Below, one piece after another: positions 22,161 through 34,563 of a stretch of 64,000 nt of DNA. The translations under genes and the position numbers were made by a program. The stretch comes from Silurus meridionalis (lineage: Eukaryota; Chordata; Actinopteri; Siluriformes; Siluridae). The stretch lies in NCBI RefSeq assembly GCF_014805685.1, contig NC_060892.1:8311490-8375489 (forward strand), written 5' to 3'. A model generated the notes under the pieces. It worked only from the letters and a program-made list of their open reading frames with translations, was not told where the DNA came from and did not search any database. Numbering within the stretch: the first letter of the stretch is position 1; each line of letters opens with the position of its first letter.

Positions 22161-23870
22161 CGAGGTGTTATCAATAACCTTTGAGACTCTTCTTCTTCTT
22201 CTTTCGGCTTCTCCCATTAGGGATCGCCACAGCGGATCATCCTTCTCCATAAACCCCTGTCCTGTACATCTGCCTCTTTTACCCCAACCACCTGCATTTC
22301 CTCCCTCACCACATTCATAAACCTCCTCTTAAGCCTTCCTCTTTTCCTCCCTCCTGGTGGCTCCATTCTCAGCATTCTTCTACCAATAAACCCCATGTCC
22401 CTCATCTGCACATGTTCAAACCATCTCAATCAAGTCTCCCTCACCTTGTCTCCAAAACGTCCTACATGTGCTGTCCCTCTAATAAACTCTTTTCCAATCC
22501 TGTCCAGCCTTGTCACTCTCAACGAAAACCTTAACATCTTTAGCTCTGCTACCTCCAGCTTCACCTCCTGTCAATTAGTCAATGCCACTGTCTCTAAACC
22601 ATACAACATCGCAGGTCTCACCACAGTCCTATACACTTTCCCTTTCACTTCTGCAGATACTCTTCTATCACAAATCAATCCTGCCACTCTTCTTTACCCA
22701 CTCCACTCTGCCTGCACTCTTTTTTTCACTTCTATAACACACTCTCCATTACTTTGCACCGTTGATCCCAGGTGCAAAAGTCGTCCACCTTCTCCACATC
22801 TTCTCCCTGCAACTGCACCACTCCACTGCTCTTCCTCTCATTCACATACATGTACTTTGTCCTATACCTACTGACTTTTATTTCCCTTCTCTCCAGCGCA
22901 TATCTCCACATCTCCAGGCTCTTCTCAACCTGCTCCCTACTCTCACCACAAATAACAATATCATCCGCAAACATCATAGTCCATGGAGACTCCTGTCTGA
23001 CCTCGTCTGTCAACCTGTCCATCACCACTGCAAACAGGAAAGGGCTCAGAGCTGTCCTTATACATGTCCTGCACCTCCCTCACTCACCACATACTTCTCT
23101 GACACACCTGACCTCCTCATACAACACCACAACTCCTCTCTTGGCACCCTGTTGTACGCTTTTTCATAAATCCACAAACACACAACGCAACTCCTTCTGG
23201 CCTTCTCTATACTTCTCCATCAACATTCTCAAAGCAAATAATGCATCTTTAGTGCTCTTCCTCAGCATAAAACCATACTGTTGCTCACAGATGGTCAGCT
23301 CTTCTCTCAGCCTGGCTTCCACTACTCTTTCCCATAACTTCATGGTGTGACTGATCAACTTTATTTGCCTGTAGTTACTGCAGGTCTCCCTTATTCTTAA
23401 AGATCTGTACCAGCAAGCTCACCTTCCAAAGACCTGTTAAACAATCTTGTTAGAAACTCCACTGCCATCTCTTCTAAACATCTCCATGCTTCCAATAACT
23501 TCCAATAACCATGTGAGTTACCACGTCTGCCATTTCATCATGGACAGCAAGTTAGAACAGAGAACAAATGTAAAATCTGCCACAGAGACGTTTGACACGA
23601 CATATGGCGATGCTGCAATGTATCGTTTTTTGTTTTGTTTCACCTGCGCTTAACGAGCCAAACAGTGTCACTGAAAGACAAAGTGAGATCAGGAAGACCT
23701 TTAACGAGCTCAACCCCCGAAAAAGTCAAAACCATCCGGCAACTTGTGCATGATGATCATCGGAGAGCAATCCACATTATCTCATTTCCGCACCCTCCGT
23801 ACTTGCCCAGATTTAGATCCTTCGGACTTCGCTCTTTTCCCGAAGTGATAATTAAAACAATATTCACAGC
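22161..23870 (+). mobile_element. mariner-like element, copy 3, split by a LINE
   Basis: The left terminus CGAGGTGTTATCAATAACCT (22161 on) is separated from the transposase interior, which resumes near 23514 with TACCACGTCTGCCATTTCAT. The interior encodes FIMDSKLEQRTNVKSATETF, then RSGRPLTSSTPEKVKTIRQL, then HPPYLPRF near 23795, in broken frames. The right terminal repeat was not found. Confidence 0.75.
22186..23500 (-). mobile_element. RTE-type LINE, 5'-truncated, reverse transcriptase pseudogene
   Basis: On the minus strand, in order: SHTMKLWERVVEARLREEL and QQYGFMLRKSTKDALFALRM ending FVDL (23358-23164), the catalytic block MMFADDIVICGESREQVEKS (about 22980-22920), then the C-terminal RWFEHVQMRDMGFIGRRML block ending in WRRMIRCGDP (22429-22217). 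The 3' end carries (GAA)n. Frameshifts and stops separate the pieces. The layout is typical of RTE-clade LINEs of the Expander/BovB sort; the subfamily is inference. Confidence 0.85.
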
Positions 23871-24164
23871 CAAAAATTAGTCAAGAAACACAAAATAAAC
23901 TAAATGTAGCTTAGCATACTATTAGGAATTAAAAGCCAAAGAAATAAAATGAGTTCGGTACACTGAATGGAATAACAAAGGCTGGGACTGATTGCGTTCT
24001 AGCACAGACTACGGCCAATTGCTGATCTTCAGGTAAAGTAATTACAAATGGTGAAATCCATAAGACGTTGCTAAAAGATTTAGAAAGTGCATGTGGAACT
24101 CCCAAATGTCAACAAATTGATTATTTGCTCAGTCACTGGTCTTTCAGTTTGCTGTCAGAGGACC

Positions 24165-24378
24165 TAAAAGAAATGAGGATGGGTTCCCCTTTTGAGTCTG
24201 GTTCCTCTCAAGGTTTCTTCCTCATACCATCCAAGGGAGTTTTTCCTTGCTACAGTCAGCCCAGGCTTTCTCATCTATGGGGATAAATACACATACAATT
24301 TTGTTCACATTCAATTCTGTAGAGCTGCTTTAAGGAAATATCTATTGTGAAAAGTGCTATAGAACTTGAACTTGATTA
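24165..24378 (+). repeat. dispersed repeat R1, copy 3
   Basis: Contains AATGAGGATGGGTTCCCCTT, CTCAAGGTTTCTTCCTCATA and GGGAGTTTTTCCTTGCTAC. It ends in AAAAGTGCTATAGAACTTGA about 110 nt before the EFL1 exon at 24490. Confidence 0.75.
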
Positions 24379-24489
24379 TATGCTTTTAGCTCTCTTTCTC
24401 TCTATCGATCAATACAATGACCAGCAATCAATGCAGGTTTTTCCGCTTAATTCCTCACTATGCCTTTGCGATGGTGGACATGTTTGCAG

Positions 24490-24662
24490 ATGCTGATGGG
24501 CTGTGCATACAGACGGAGGCCCTGTCGGTGAAGTCCGCATCAGAAGACGAGGAGAAAGAGTACTTTGTAGCATTTGCACGTGTCTACAGCGGAGTAGTGC
24601 GCCGGGGTCAGAGAGTGTTTGTCCTCGGACCCAAGTACGACCCTGCCATTACTCTGCAGACG
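24490..24662 (+). CDS. efl1: EFL1 internal exon (start of EF-Tu-like domain II)
   Basis: This exon encodes an acidic linker (ASEDEEKEYF) followed by FVAFARVYSGVVRRGQ and RVFVLGPKYDP. The corresponding human EFL1 text as I know it is FIAFARVFSGVARRG and IFVLGPKY. This is the beta-barrel domain II shared with EF-2 and EF-Tu. The donor is clear: ACG then GTGAGA at 24663, phase 0. The 5' edge is less certain. TTTGCAG at 24483-24489 gives a phase-1 entry that matches the GC donor at 19933. Alternative acceptors at 24423-24424, 24435-24436 and 24388-24389 would add up to 33 in-frame residues of unfamiliar hydrophobic sequence. The acidic linker and the domain II motifs lie in all alternatives. Confidence 0.9.
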
Positions 24663-27168
24663 GTGAGAACGCAGCCTTCAATTATTCATGCTGTAATGTG
24701 AACAGAAGGTAATGGTGGTCACTTAGTCCAATCTCGATGTCCTTACACTAATGCTGATTGTCTCTTCCATACATAAGTAGCAACATTTTAGCAAGCGTGC
24801 ATTAACGCAAGGATTCTATCATCGTATCCAGCTCGGTGTAGCCACCATGTCGAGCCACAATGCTTCTAATATCCTGCGTGCTATCGTTCAGCCTCTCAGT
24901 GCTTCGCAAAAAGCCATTAGACCAAGCCCGTGCTGTCCTTATGGAGTCTCTTGGGAGTTAGCTAGTGCTAACCATTAAGACCTTTTTCAGCATTTATCAC
25001 GTGGCATGAAATTTGGATGTTTACTAGGGAGAAAGTATGTTCGGTCACCACTGATGCACCTTTTAACCTGATGGCATGGCATGATGATCTCACACATTAT
25101 GGCTTTTACAAGTATTGCAATCCTGAGTGAACTGTAACATCTAATCTAATGGGATAGTTTACCGTATGTGCTTTGTACTGATTTTGCTGTAATTTTTTCC
25201 CCCACTGGAAAAAAATGTTGGACTCTTTTCCAAAAACTCAAAATGACCAAATCCAAGTACAACAAGTCATTGGCTAGACAGGAAGTTTAAATGAGCTTAA
25301 ATGAAAGCTAATGTGGATTCATACTGGCTTTCATTCATGGGTAATTATTAACGTCAGTGAACCTTCAGCACATTTGCCTTTTATTCAGTCACTAAAGTAT
25401 TGTGTTTTGTGCTGATCATCTTGTGCTGAAGCATCAGCTCATGAAATGGCTCCCTGAATGAACCTGATTTTTCTGTTTTGTATTTCGTATTCTGAGCGAA
25501 TCTGTCACGAACGCCCAGGGGCAGTACAGATCAGAGGCAACCTGGCGATGCAGCGTGTGGTGGATTTCTAAGCAGTAAAGTTTACTCGAGGCTAAATTGA
25601 AATTGCTGCTGATAGTGTTGTTCCCTTTCTGGGACTCTTTGCCAAAAAAAAAAATAAAAAAATAGTACAGCATGTTTTAGTTTTCTCACAGGTTGGCAAA
25701 CTGTGACATTTTTCCTGGCTGTGATTTAAATAGTTCCTGAAGCTCGTAAGCCTTTTCGGGGTTTATACTCGAACTCTAATCATAAAACATTGACACTTAG
25801 TTTCCTGTTTGCTAAAATACACCTGAATGCATTCATGATGCACCATGTTAGGCTCTTATTTTTATTTTTTTTGTTGGTTTGCAAGTGTCTAAAGTTTCAT
25901 TATATTATTAGCAAATTTTGAATTAAAACATTTCATCAGCGTGGGAGTGGTAGGATCTGAGATACTGCTCAGAAGGTCACGGGTTTAAGCCCTGGTCTCG
26001 CCAACTCAACTTCGTGGCTCAAATACATGGGCCGGAGTGACAACCAGTATTATTGTGGAGTTTTTATTAGGATTTTAAATGTATTTATTATGACTCCTAA
26101 TGCTGCTCGAACACAAAGTTGACTGTACCATTCTGTTGGTTGATGGGTGAATCTAACAGATAATTAGGCTACGTTAATAACTCCCTTTGCTAATAGGGAA
26201 ATTTTAGTTTGAAAGCCAAACTGTATTATCAAATACAGATATGATACGAGTACAACATATATTTAAAATTGAAAAGTCAATATATGTCTCTGACTGATCA
26301 GAGGGCTTTTCAAAAAGTGGAACCCATATAGTTTGGGGACCCCTTGTGTAAAGGATTTCCTTCTCTTTTTCTCTCGTTTTCTCTTTATCTCACTCTCTTT
26401 CTTTCTGTATTAATTAAGTTTTAATGTGGCACACTTTGGCTGTTCCAACTCCAAATTGTTACTCACAAATTTAACTGAGCAATGCCTTGACCAGGTGAAT
26501 TATTTATTAATTTTTTCAACCTGAAACACCCCTAAATCTCCACCACCAACAGAAACAGAGCCATGCCTTCAGCCAGAGCAATACCACATTCAATTTTCAC
26601 ACAAAGGAATGTTTCTATGGCTTTCCTTTCCTTTTGTATAATAGTAAATTATACACTGAGGATTGAGACAGTGAAACGTGTGTGTCCATAAGTGCATTAT
26701 ACCTCCTGCAACAAACTAGCATACATATCTCAGTGAGCGTTACTCAGGACTGCAAGCGTGTTCCTGCATTTTATCGTCACACCCTCAAATTTTAGGAAAA
26801 GGAAGTGGTTCAGTTTGAGGCAATGGAAATGTATAGAGTTAGTGCTCTCCTCCAAGCACATTAGGATGCTGTATGATGTTACAAGAGCACGTATTTAGAA
26901 ATTGGAATGAAAACTGGTTTAAATCATGTTTGTTAAACAAGTAGTTTATATATTTAAAAAAGGCGTGTGATTGCTAAAGACTTTGCTCACATTTCAATCA
27001 CATCTCTCACACAATACACACTCTACCAGCTGCAGGATGAGCATTTGTTGTCTGACTCGTATGCATTTGGCTTTGACGCTTTTACATTTTCTTTCCAGTT
27101 TATCTTCACTATAATCACCGCTCTGACTCTGATTTGCCTTCATCTGTCATCCTCTGTTTCTCTCCCAG
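24663..27168 (+). other. EFL1 intron between the second and third visible exons
   Basis: A 2,506-nt intron with GTGAGA and CAG ends. It carries a decayed SINE-like piece (GGTCACGGGTTTAAGCCCTG near 25976) and an A run at about 25645-25663. Nothing else was recognised. Confidence 0.8.
25940..26045 (+). mobile_element. SINE fragment
   Basis: GGGAGTGGTAGGATCTGAGA and the B-box-like GGGTTTAAGCCC match the head of the tRNA-derived SINE. The tail is missing. Confidence 0.5.
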
Positions 27169-27304
27169 CTGACAGATGAGTGTTCAGTCCCTGACTCCAT
27201 GCCCAACGTTTCCCACATGGCCTGCTGCACTCTGGATCGGTTGTATTTGCTGATGGGCCGAGAGCTGGAGGAACTCGACGAGGTACCAGCCGGCAACGTT
27301 CTAG
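27169..27304 (+). CDS. efl1: EFL1 internal exon (domain [18 protein letters not shown])
   Basis: The acceptor is TCTCCCAG at 27161-27168 after a pyrimidine tract. The donor is CTAG then GTAATC at 27305. The exon is 136 nt, entering in phase 0 and leaving in phase 1 with a single G. It encodes [20 protein letters not shown] followed by [19 protein letters not shown] and PAGNVL. The human counterpart reads [36 protein letters not shown]. The next conserved residues (GIGGLQDFVLKSATL in human) are not found anywhere downstream in this window, so the following main exon lies beyond 64000. The 2.5-kb intron before it (24663-27168) has canonical GT-AG ends. Confidence 0.95.
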
Positions 27305-27784
27305 GTAATCCAGCGATTCCACAATGGCCCAGGGTCTTGCCTCGAACTCTCTAATGTGCTGTGTGTGATCTTTCAAGTCTCTCAGGTGTATTACACAAGC
27401 CATTAGAACAAAACCTTTGTATGCACTTTAGGGCTGCATGGGAAATCTATGGGGAGCTAGGTAGTATAACCATTAAGGATTTTTTAGCAATATTCTTGTG
27501 GCAGTACTTACACAAGCAGAAAAAAACTGAGGACTGGGGAAACAGTGCTTTCCCTGATGCCAATAACCAGCTGAGCCAGAATTAGCTTGAGCTGCAGCAC
27601 TAATTGTGATAATAAATGTGTGCAGGCTGAGCAGGTTTTGCTATATTACATCATGCAGTATGATGACACACTTCTCAGTTTTGCTTGCTGGCTTCTTGAC
27701 CAAGTCTTTTATACAGCAGATGCTTTTTTTTTTCTTCATGACCCCCTCATCCTTTTTTTTGTTGTAGTCGTATTTCCTTACTAC

Positions 27785-28078
27785 AGGTTCATGTGCTCAT
27801 TCAGCCACAACGGTGTTAGTAAATTCATGTACTGTTGTGGGGTGAGGAGATCTGGGGTGTAATCAGTGTTTTACTCCATCCCAAAGGTTTTTTAGTAGAG
27901 CTGAGGTTTGGCGCTTTATAGGAGGCCACTCAAGATCTTCCATTTCAACTCGTACAATCCATATCTTCATGAAGCTGGCTTTGTGTTCAGGGGCATTGTC
28001 ATGCAGAGACAGGTTCAGGTGACGGGCAAAATTGAATGGTACCTCATTAAAAGACATCCTATACAAGATTGATTGTGT
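27785..28078 (+). mobile_element. MITE family M, copy 2
   Basis: Contains GGAGGCCACTCAAGATCTTC and GGGGCATTGTCATGCAGAGA. It ends near GACATCCTATACAAGATTG. No clean terminal repeats. Confidence 0.65.
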
Positions 28079-29319
28079 TTTTGTAGTCTTCCTCTTCTTG
28101 AACCAGTATCAAAATATATTTATTGATTAAGATTTTAAAACACTTTTCCAAGTCGCTCTGAATTAAGGACCTACCGAATAGCTCGTTTTACACACGTTTT
28201 CATAGATTTATGTGTGTTTTAGTCTTTGTCGCTTCAAAAGCTGTTGCTGTTCATGGTTGTAAAGAACAATATATTGTGTAATGGTTGTCATTTTTAACTT
28301 CAGCTTGTCTGCAGCGTTTCGTCTTAACTAGCTTGTGGTTGCTGCAATCTTTTTTTTTCTCAATCATTAATTGGTCTACTTGTGCTGTAGGAAGATGCTG
28401 GAACACATCCTCTTGATAATGTTTTTTGCTGAGTAAAGTTTGCAGTCCGCTTTGCTTTAATTACATCCAGATCTCTGTCACATCATAAGGGCTTATTGTT
28501 TTACAACATTTCTTTTTATTATTATTATTTTTTCAATCAGATCCATACTCCAAACCTATGTCGATACAGTTATGAATTTTAGCCAACTGGTAGTGCAAAT
28601 AGCAGTAGTGTGCACCATATAAGATAAAAACATTTTAAAGACTTTTGTATAATATCCACAGGCAATAGTGTGTGTAACATATGGCAATGAAGTCATTAGT
28701 GACTTAAATATAGCTTTGGTTGCACTAAAGACTCCGGCCCTGTGGTCTGACCATATTCATGGTAAGTGAAGAATGTAGCAGGTATTGTCTAATGAGTAAA
28801 AAGCTGTATTGATTTCTGCCTTCCTCTTTCCCCCCCGTCTCATTCCGTGTGTGGATTAGCTCTGACCTCGGCATGGATAAAGAGAGCGTGATGAACTCTG
28901 CTTACATGCATCATCAGCTTTAGCCTGCAGCTCCATTAAAAGCTTTACACAGGGGGGACAGTTGGCAAGAGTTCTAACAGTATCAGATCTTATGATTCAC
29001 ATCCAGGTTTCTCCCTCCCAGCAATTAAATGCAATTTATGGGCCGTAGCTTTCCTGCACTCCAACATCTGTATCTGTGTTACATTCAGTCCTGACTGAAG
29101 TTTCGGTCTTTATTTTTAAGACTCCCATCTCTCATTTGCTGTGAATGCCTTGCACTCAGTCTATGCACCGATGCGTCTTTTATCCTGACAGCACGAAGGC
29201 TCGAACACATGATGGAATTCACAGGTTTCGGTTCACGAGGGACTCCTACTTCCTTACATCCAGTCACATATGCCTTCGTTTAACATCAGATATGATTGAA
29301 ATTCAGTTGTTCAATATAT
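28079..29319. other. intronic DNA, nothing recognised
   Basis: Low-copy-looking AT-rich intron with T runs near 28350 and 28510. Confidence 0.45.
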
Positions 29320-29324
29320 ATATA

Positions 29325-29826
29325 CAGTACAGACCAAAAGTTTGGACACACCTTCTCATTCAAAGAGTTTTCTTTATTTTCATGACTATGAAAATTGTAG
29401 ATTCACACTGAAGGCATCAAAACTATGAATTAACAACAAAAAAGTGTGAAACAACTGAAATATGTCATATTCTAGGTTCTTTAAAGTAGCCACCTTTTGC
29501 TTTGATTACTGCTTTGCACACTCTTGGCATTCTCTTGATGAGCTTCAAGAGGTAGTCACCTGAAATGGTCTTCCAACAGTCTTGAAGGAGTTCCCCGAGA
29601 GATGCTTGGCACTTGTTGGCCCTTTTGCCTTCACTCTGCGGTCCAGCTCACCCCTAAACCATCTCGATTGGGTTCAGGTCCGGTGACTGTGGAGGCCAGG
29701 TCATCTGGCGCAGCACCCCATCACTCTCCTTCTTGGTCAAATAGCCCTTCATGCCTTCAGTGTGACTCTACAATTTTCATAGTCATGAAAATAAAGAAAA
29801 CTCTTTGAATGAGAAGGTGTGTCCAT
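29325..29826 (-). mobile_element. Tc1-like element, family D copy 1, internally deleted
   Basis: The left end ACAGACCAAAAGTTTGGACA and the right end GAATGAGAAGGTGTGTCC are inverted copies of each other. The minus strand encodes the Tc1 transposase C-terminus, [20 protein letters not shown] then MPRVCKAVIKAKGGYFKE (about 29590-29480), preceded by a frame-broken LNPIEMV. TA dinucleotides flank both ends. Confidence 0.85.
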
Positions 29827-29835
29827 ATATATATA

Positions 29836-30747
29836 TCCAAGCTGATTCTTTTCCTAGAACAGAACCTTTGAACAAATTTGGAGTATTGTTATAAAAAGGA
29901 CGCATCATACTTTTATCCGATTATAGTCATGTTCAAAGCTGTGCAAGTCTTCAAAACTAAATTTCTGTCATTGGTTATGTAATTTCTACACCATCCTCTC
30001 AGAGAAATTTTCTGTTTATTGCCAAGAATTCCCACAACCTTGTCCTGGAGACCCTGAAAACAATGGTTACTGCTTTATCTCTGACTGTTAAGCTTCAACA
30101 CTGGAGAATTCTTCCACAAATTTAATTTAAATGAACCTTTACATTAAAAAACGTGTAAGAATGAGCATATCTAGCAGTAAATAGCTGATCATTCTGATTT
30201 TGTCAATTTGATTTTTCATTCTGAAATCAAACAAAACTGCTTCCAGTAGAAACAAAAAATTCTCTGACGTCAAGCAAGATGATTGGCATAATTTCATAGT
30301 ATAGATTTGTACATAAAAACAGTATAAAACGTCTGGTTATTATTTATGCTAAGCGAGAAGGTGTTTCCAGTTCTTTTATATTTGATCTTTTTTGTTTGGT
30401 GGCATAGTGTTTTTTTTGTTTTTTGTTTTTTTTCCATTTTCCTTCATGCATCTTGAATTTTTATTTATTTATTTTTTTCTTTGACAGCATTGCTAACTTT
30501 TTTTTTTTTTTTTTGGTCTGTCCATTTATGCAAAAAGTTCTGAGGTTGGCAATTTCTTCTTGTATAGCAACAATGGCGATGATGATTCGAGGAGCATGTA
30601 GATTGACATTTTTAAACACAACCACTTACTGTCAGATGTAAAATGGTATACATAAAAAACGGGATGAAATAAAAAAATATATATATGAATGAGAAGATTG
30701 CAAGTGTAGTGACATTATATTGCTGCATGAATATTTCAAACTGTAAT
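29836..30747. other. intronic DNA, nothing recognised
   Basis: AT-rich, with T runs at about 30408-30432 and 30497-30514. No supported feature. Confidence 0.45.
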
Positions 30748-30749
30748 TA

Positions 30750-31022
30750 CAGATGGTCCCTGAATTACGAATGTTCAGCTTCAGATTTTTTTATTTTACG
30801 ACAAAATTACGATAAAAATATTTTAAGTTTTGTGGGGCAGGCAAACATACGTTTTTGCTCTTCCCTCTACTCGCTAACTGGCGCTCGCCCATGTACTCGC
30901 TGCCACAAACATATATACTGTATATAGGGGAGGCTAAGCCATGTCTCTACTTACCATACTGTATTTTCAAGTTATTGTGGCTTCATCGGAACTCATCTCC
31001 ATCGTAAGTTGGAGACTACCTA
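30750..31022. mobile_element. short pogo/Tigger-like MITE
   Basis: The left end CAGATGGTCCCTGAATTACG and the right end, read inward, TAGGTAGTCTCCAACTTACG are imperfect inverted repeats. TA precedes the left end and follows the right. About 273 bp with no coding content. Confidence 0.5.
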
Positions 31023-31079
31023 TATCTCATTAATCACTAGGCATTTGTTAAAATAGTTCTAACATTTGTACTGGACGTG

Positions 31080-31245
31080 GCCATTCAGTGAACTTGGATC
31101 AGGTCATGGGATGAAATCCCAGCACCATCAAGCTGCCACTGCTGGGCCATTGAGCAAGACTCCTTAACATCAACTTCTCAGTGGTATAAATGAGATCATT
31201 TTAAGTGGCTCTAAATAAGTATGTAATGTGAATATAAATGTCTAA
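31080..31245 (+). mobile_element. SINE fragment
   Basis: GAAATCCCAGCACCATCAAG, CTGCCACTGCTGGGCCATTG and the GTATAAATGAGATCATTTTA tail match the tRNA-derived SINE body. Confidence 0.65.
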
Positions 31246-32566
31246 TCTGAACAATGTGGCTTCCACTCACTCACATATATTGTGTTTTGTGGAACATTAT
31301 ATTTTAAAGTTTATTTTCACACCATTCAAACTAACAAAAATGCAGGTAAGAATAGAGAATTGTGGGATATCGAATCACCAATACTATTTACTGAAACTAT
31401 GTTTAGTTTAGTTTTTTCCTTTTTGAGGGGAAAAAATAAATTTTTTGCAATCATTATTATTTTAATATGCACATTTTTTGTGCTTTTTCTATGAGGAGTT
31501 CTACTCCATGTATCGTAGGATGGGTGTGAAGCGAACTCTTATATTTCAAAGCAACATATTGGCTTGTTGTCATTCTCTCCGTTTCAACCAAATCATATTG
31601 AATTCATTACTGAATCTGCTCAGCGCTAATCCTCTTAACACAAAATAGATTTTTGTTGATTTTGTTTGTTTGAGGCCAGTTTCTTGTAACCTTGAATGCA
31701 TTCAGCTTTTTCAGAATTCAGTATTGACCGGACGCCGGGATTGTTTATTATACGAAATATTTTTTCCCCCTATCAATTATGAACGAGAGGCGCATTAATG
31801 TATTGACGTTATTGTCTAATGCTCTAGTTCTGTGTACGCGTGTTTGTCAACCCGGTCTTGTATATCCGTCTACTGGCTTTTTGTTCATTTGTTTCAATAC
31901 TGTTTGCAAAGCAAAGGCTCGAAGCAGCTCTAACTCGATGCGAATTGCTTTAGTGAGTTTGCTCATCTGGGGGGAGCTGGCGAGGTGTTAATGCATGGTT
32001 ATATAACCGAGAGAGACAGACAGCTCGTCTGCCTTTGGGACGTATGTGGAGGCTTTTGGTTTGAAAGAGGGAGTGTGTGTTTGTGTGTGCATGTGGTTGT
32101 GTTGTGATTATAAACAGAATGGGACTTTGACTGTACTACACAGTGCAATGCAGTATTCAATATACAAACCACTGTAGCTCATGTCAGGTGATGTCACACA
32201 CTTCATGTTTACCCGGATTCCATGCAAGTCACATACTTTTTTCTTTTCTTGTCTTGGATGCTGGAGCGCAGTTTTCCTAAAGCTAAACATACACAAGCTG
32301 GCACTTTGTTCATGTCTTTTAGTGCAGGCGAACCATATTGAAGTTCAGTTTACTAGTTTAGTTTGTTAATACTAATTTTAGTCATAAGGTATCGTTTTGT
32401 TTTCGTTTTTTACAAGGACAAACATCCTTTACAGTTTTGTCTCATGTTCAGTGTCAGATAAGTAACACTGCTAGTGTAACAAAATGTTTGTAGGGATGAC
32501 GAGAGCTTCTGTTGTTCTCTTCTTTTTGGATTTGTGACCAAGTGTAGATTGTTATTGCTTTTACAA

Positions 32567-32569
<3 letters not shown>
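31246..32569. other. intronic DNA, nothing recognised
   Basis: No repeat family or splice-bounded coding segment was identified. Confidence 0.45.

Positions 32570-32632
<63 letters not shown>
32570..32632. repeat. (GATA)n microsatellite
   Basis: About 15 perfect GATA units, ending in GATT variants. Confidence 0.98.
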
Positions 32633-33489
32633 TGATTGATTCTGCCATGTAAACACGTTAAACCGATTCGCTTCCTCAAATCTCCTCTTTACCTGGCATC
32701 CGTATCAGATCTCGTATTGGCCCATTCATCATTCACTTGCAGAAGATATACACAAACTTTACATTGTGCTCTTGTGAACACTTGATTGGCCAAAACAAAG
32801 CAAAAACAAGCGCAACACGCACAATTAGGAGAATTGGATTTCTGATGGTCTCTTCTTCTGGGGCCATAAATCCCTCTACCAGTCCAAACATACGTGTGAA
32901 TGACAGGCGAATAATGCAAAAGTTTATTTTCCATTCCAGGTCACAGAATTCCAGCTATACAACCCGTTTCCACCAGTCCTTACTACGGACCTCCATCCAT
33001 ATGCTTATACTTTTCGGGGGAGGAAGGGGTTGTGTTGAGATGCTCATTAGAGATGGACAGCCACCAAAAACCTTGGCTTCCTGCACCCTTTTTTCCTTAC
33101 ATCTTCCAGCAGTAGTATGCCTACAAATTCATGCTGTTGCTTGATTAAGAGCAAAACTTTACATAAAACTAGCGTGCGTAAGAAATAACGGAACTCGTCG
33201 TTCCGATTGAAAGCCGGCAAATGTAAGCACCATTTATGATTAAATAATGTCTCGTAACAGTCCACCGAGTCTTTAAATCGGAATGGCGAAAAGTGTACGT
33301 GTAAACCTGACTAGTGTTTTAAGAGATATAAGAGAATGGACATGAGTATATGAGTAGAAGTGGAGAAAACAGCTGATGAGACACAATGAGACAAAATCAG
33401 GACTCAGTATGTGACTGTCACTGTTAATGAAATCTGGTACTTCCCCTTTTTTCTCTCTTATGCACCACCATTTCCTGTAGTTCGTCTCC

Positions 33490-33494
<5 letters not shown>

Positions 33495-33553
<59 letters not shown>
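33495..33553. repeat. (CA)n microsatellite
   Basis: About 29 CA units after a short CT tract. Confidence 0.98.
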
Positions 33554-33556
<3 letters not shown>

Positions 33557-33579
33557 TTCAGAGCGAACAGGTCGCAATT

Positions 33580-33740
33580 CATCATTTATAGCAGGCCACT
33601 TAAGATTTTTCAGCCCAACCCCTTGTGAACCATATTCACAGGGGTATTGTCTTCCTGGAGCAGGTTTGGGTCTCCTAGTTGAAGTGAAGGGAAAATTTTA
33701 TCCTACCACATCTGAAGACTATGCAGTGCGATCCGATTTT
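33580..33740 (+). mobile_element. MITE family M, copy 3, fragment
   Basis: TATAGCAGGCCACTTAAGAT, GGGGTATTGTCTTCCTGGAG and TGAAGTGAAGGGAAAATTTT identify the family. It is truncated on the left by the CA repeat. Confidence 0.6.
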
Positions 33741-34560
33741 TTGGCAGAGTTGAGTGTTAACATTGCAATGATTTTACACTTCCTGACCTGGGTTTACATA
33801 GGTCATGGTCAAAACGATGTGGCATCATCAGAGCACCAGGGATGAAGAAAGAAGTCTGAGAACAAAGAGGCTTCTGATGTGGAAAGAAAATCTGTCTTTG
33901 AACCACATGATGGAGTGAAAGTGGAGGTGGTAATGGGGGGGATCTAAGTTTAACCATCAGGACCCCCTTTAAGACACTACCCAAACCACATCACACAACA
34001 CACAATTTAATAATCAAGGCTGAGTTTTTTTAGAAATGGGAGTGAAACAACATAGGGGACGAGGAAAGACGCATTCCTTTTGGATTGTGGTGTCCTTCCA
34101 GCTGGTATATAATATGAAGCCTTGTATCAACTGCAAGATTCTGTATCTAAGGATTAGCCAAATAATAAAATATCTTAGTTCGAAGGGTTTGTACTTGAAC
34201 TATAGAATAAAAAAACTATCCAATAGCATGGATATGTAATGTGTGTTTGGCATCAGTGATCTATCAGTTCAACAACTCATAAAATGTTTTATCTGGAAAT
34301 AGAGCTATAATCTTTATGTGAAAAACTGGTGACTAGCCACAGTGTCATCGGGGCCAGAAATTTATGGTCTACAGAAACCACACACATGACAGATGGTTGT
34401 TTTAGAATCAGAGACTTGAGCACTACCACAAGCCAGCGAAACGTGGCTTTAAAAACATACAGTGACGTGGAAAATGAGGAGAAAAATGCAGTCAAAATAG
34501 AATCGTGAACATGTGTTTAACTTAATGGTGATATAGGATGTCTTGTGTGCTTGTGTTCTG
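33741..34560. other. intronic DNA, nothing recognised
   Basis: No supported feature. Some phrases near 34360-34470 look transposon-like but could not be assigned. Confidence 0.4.
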
Positions 34561-34563
34561 TAA

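Noticed and set aside
22395..23350. Plus-strand frames of 135-192 codons rich in Ser, Thr and Pro
   Set aside because: They are the antisense of an RTE-type reverse transcriptase pseudogene on the minus strand, which explains the sequence fully.
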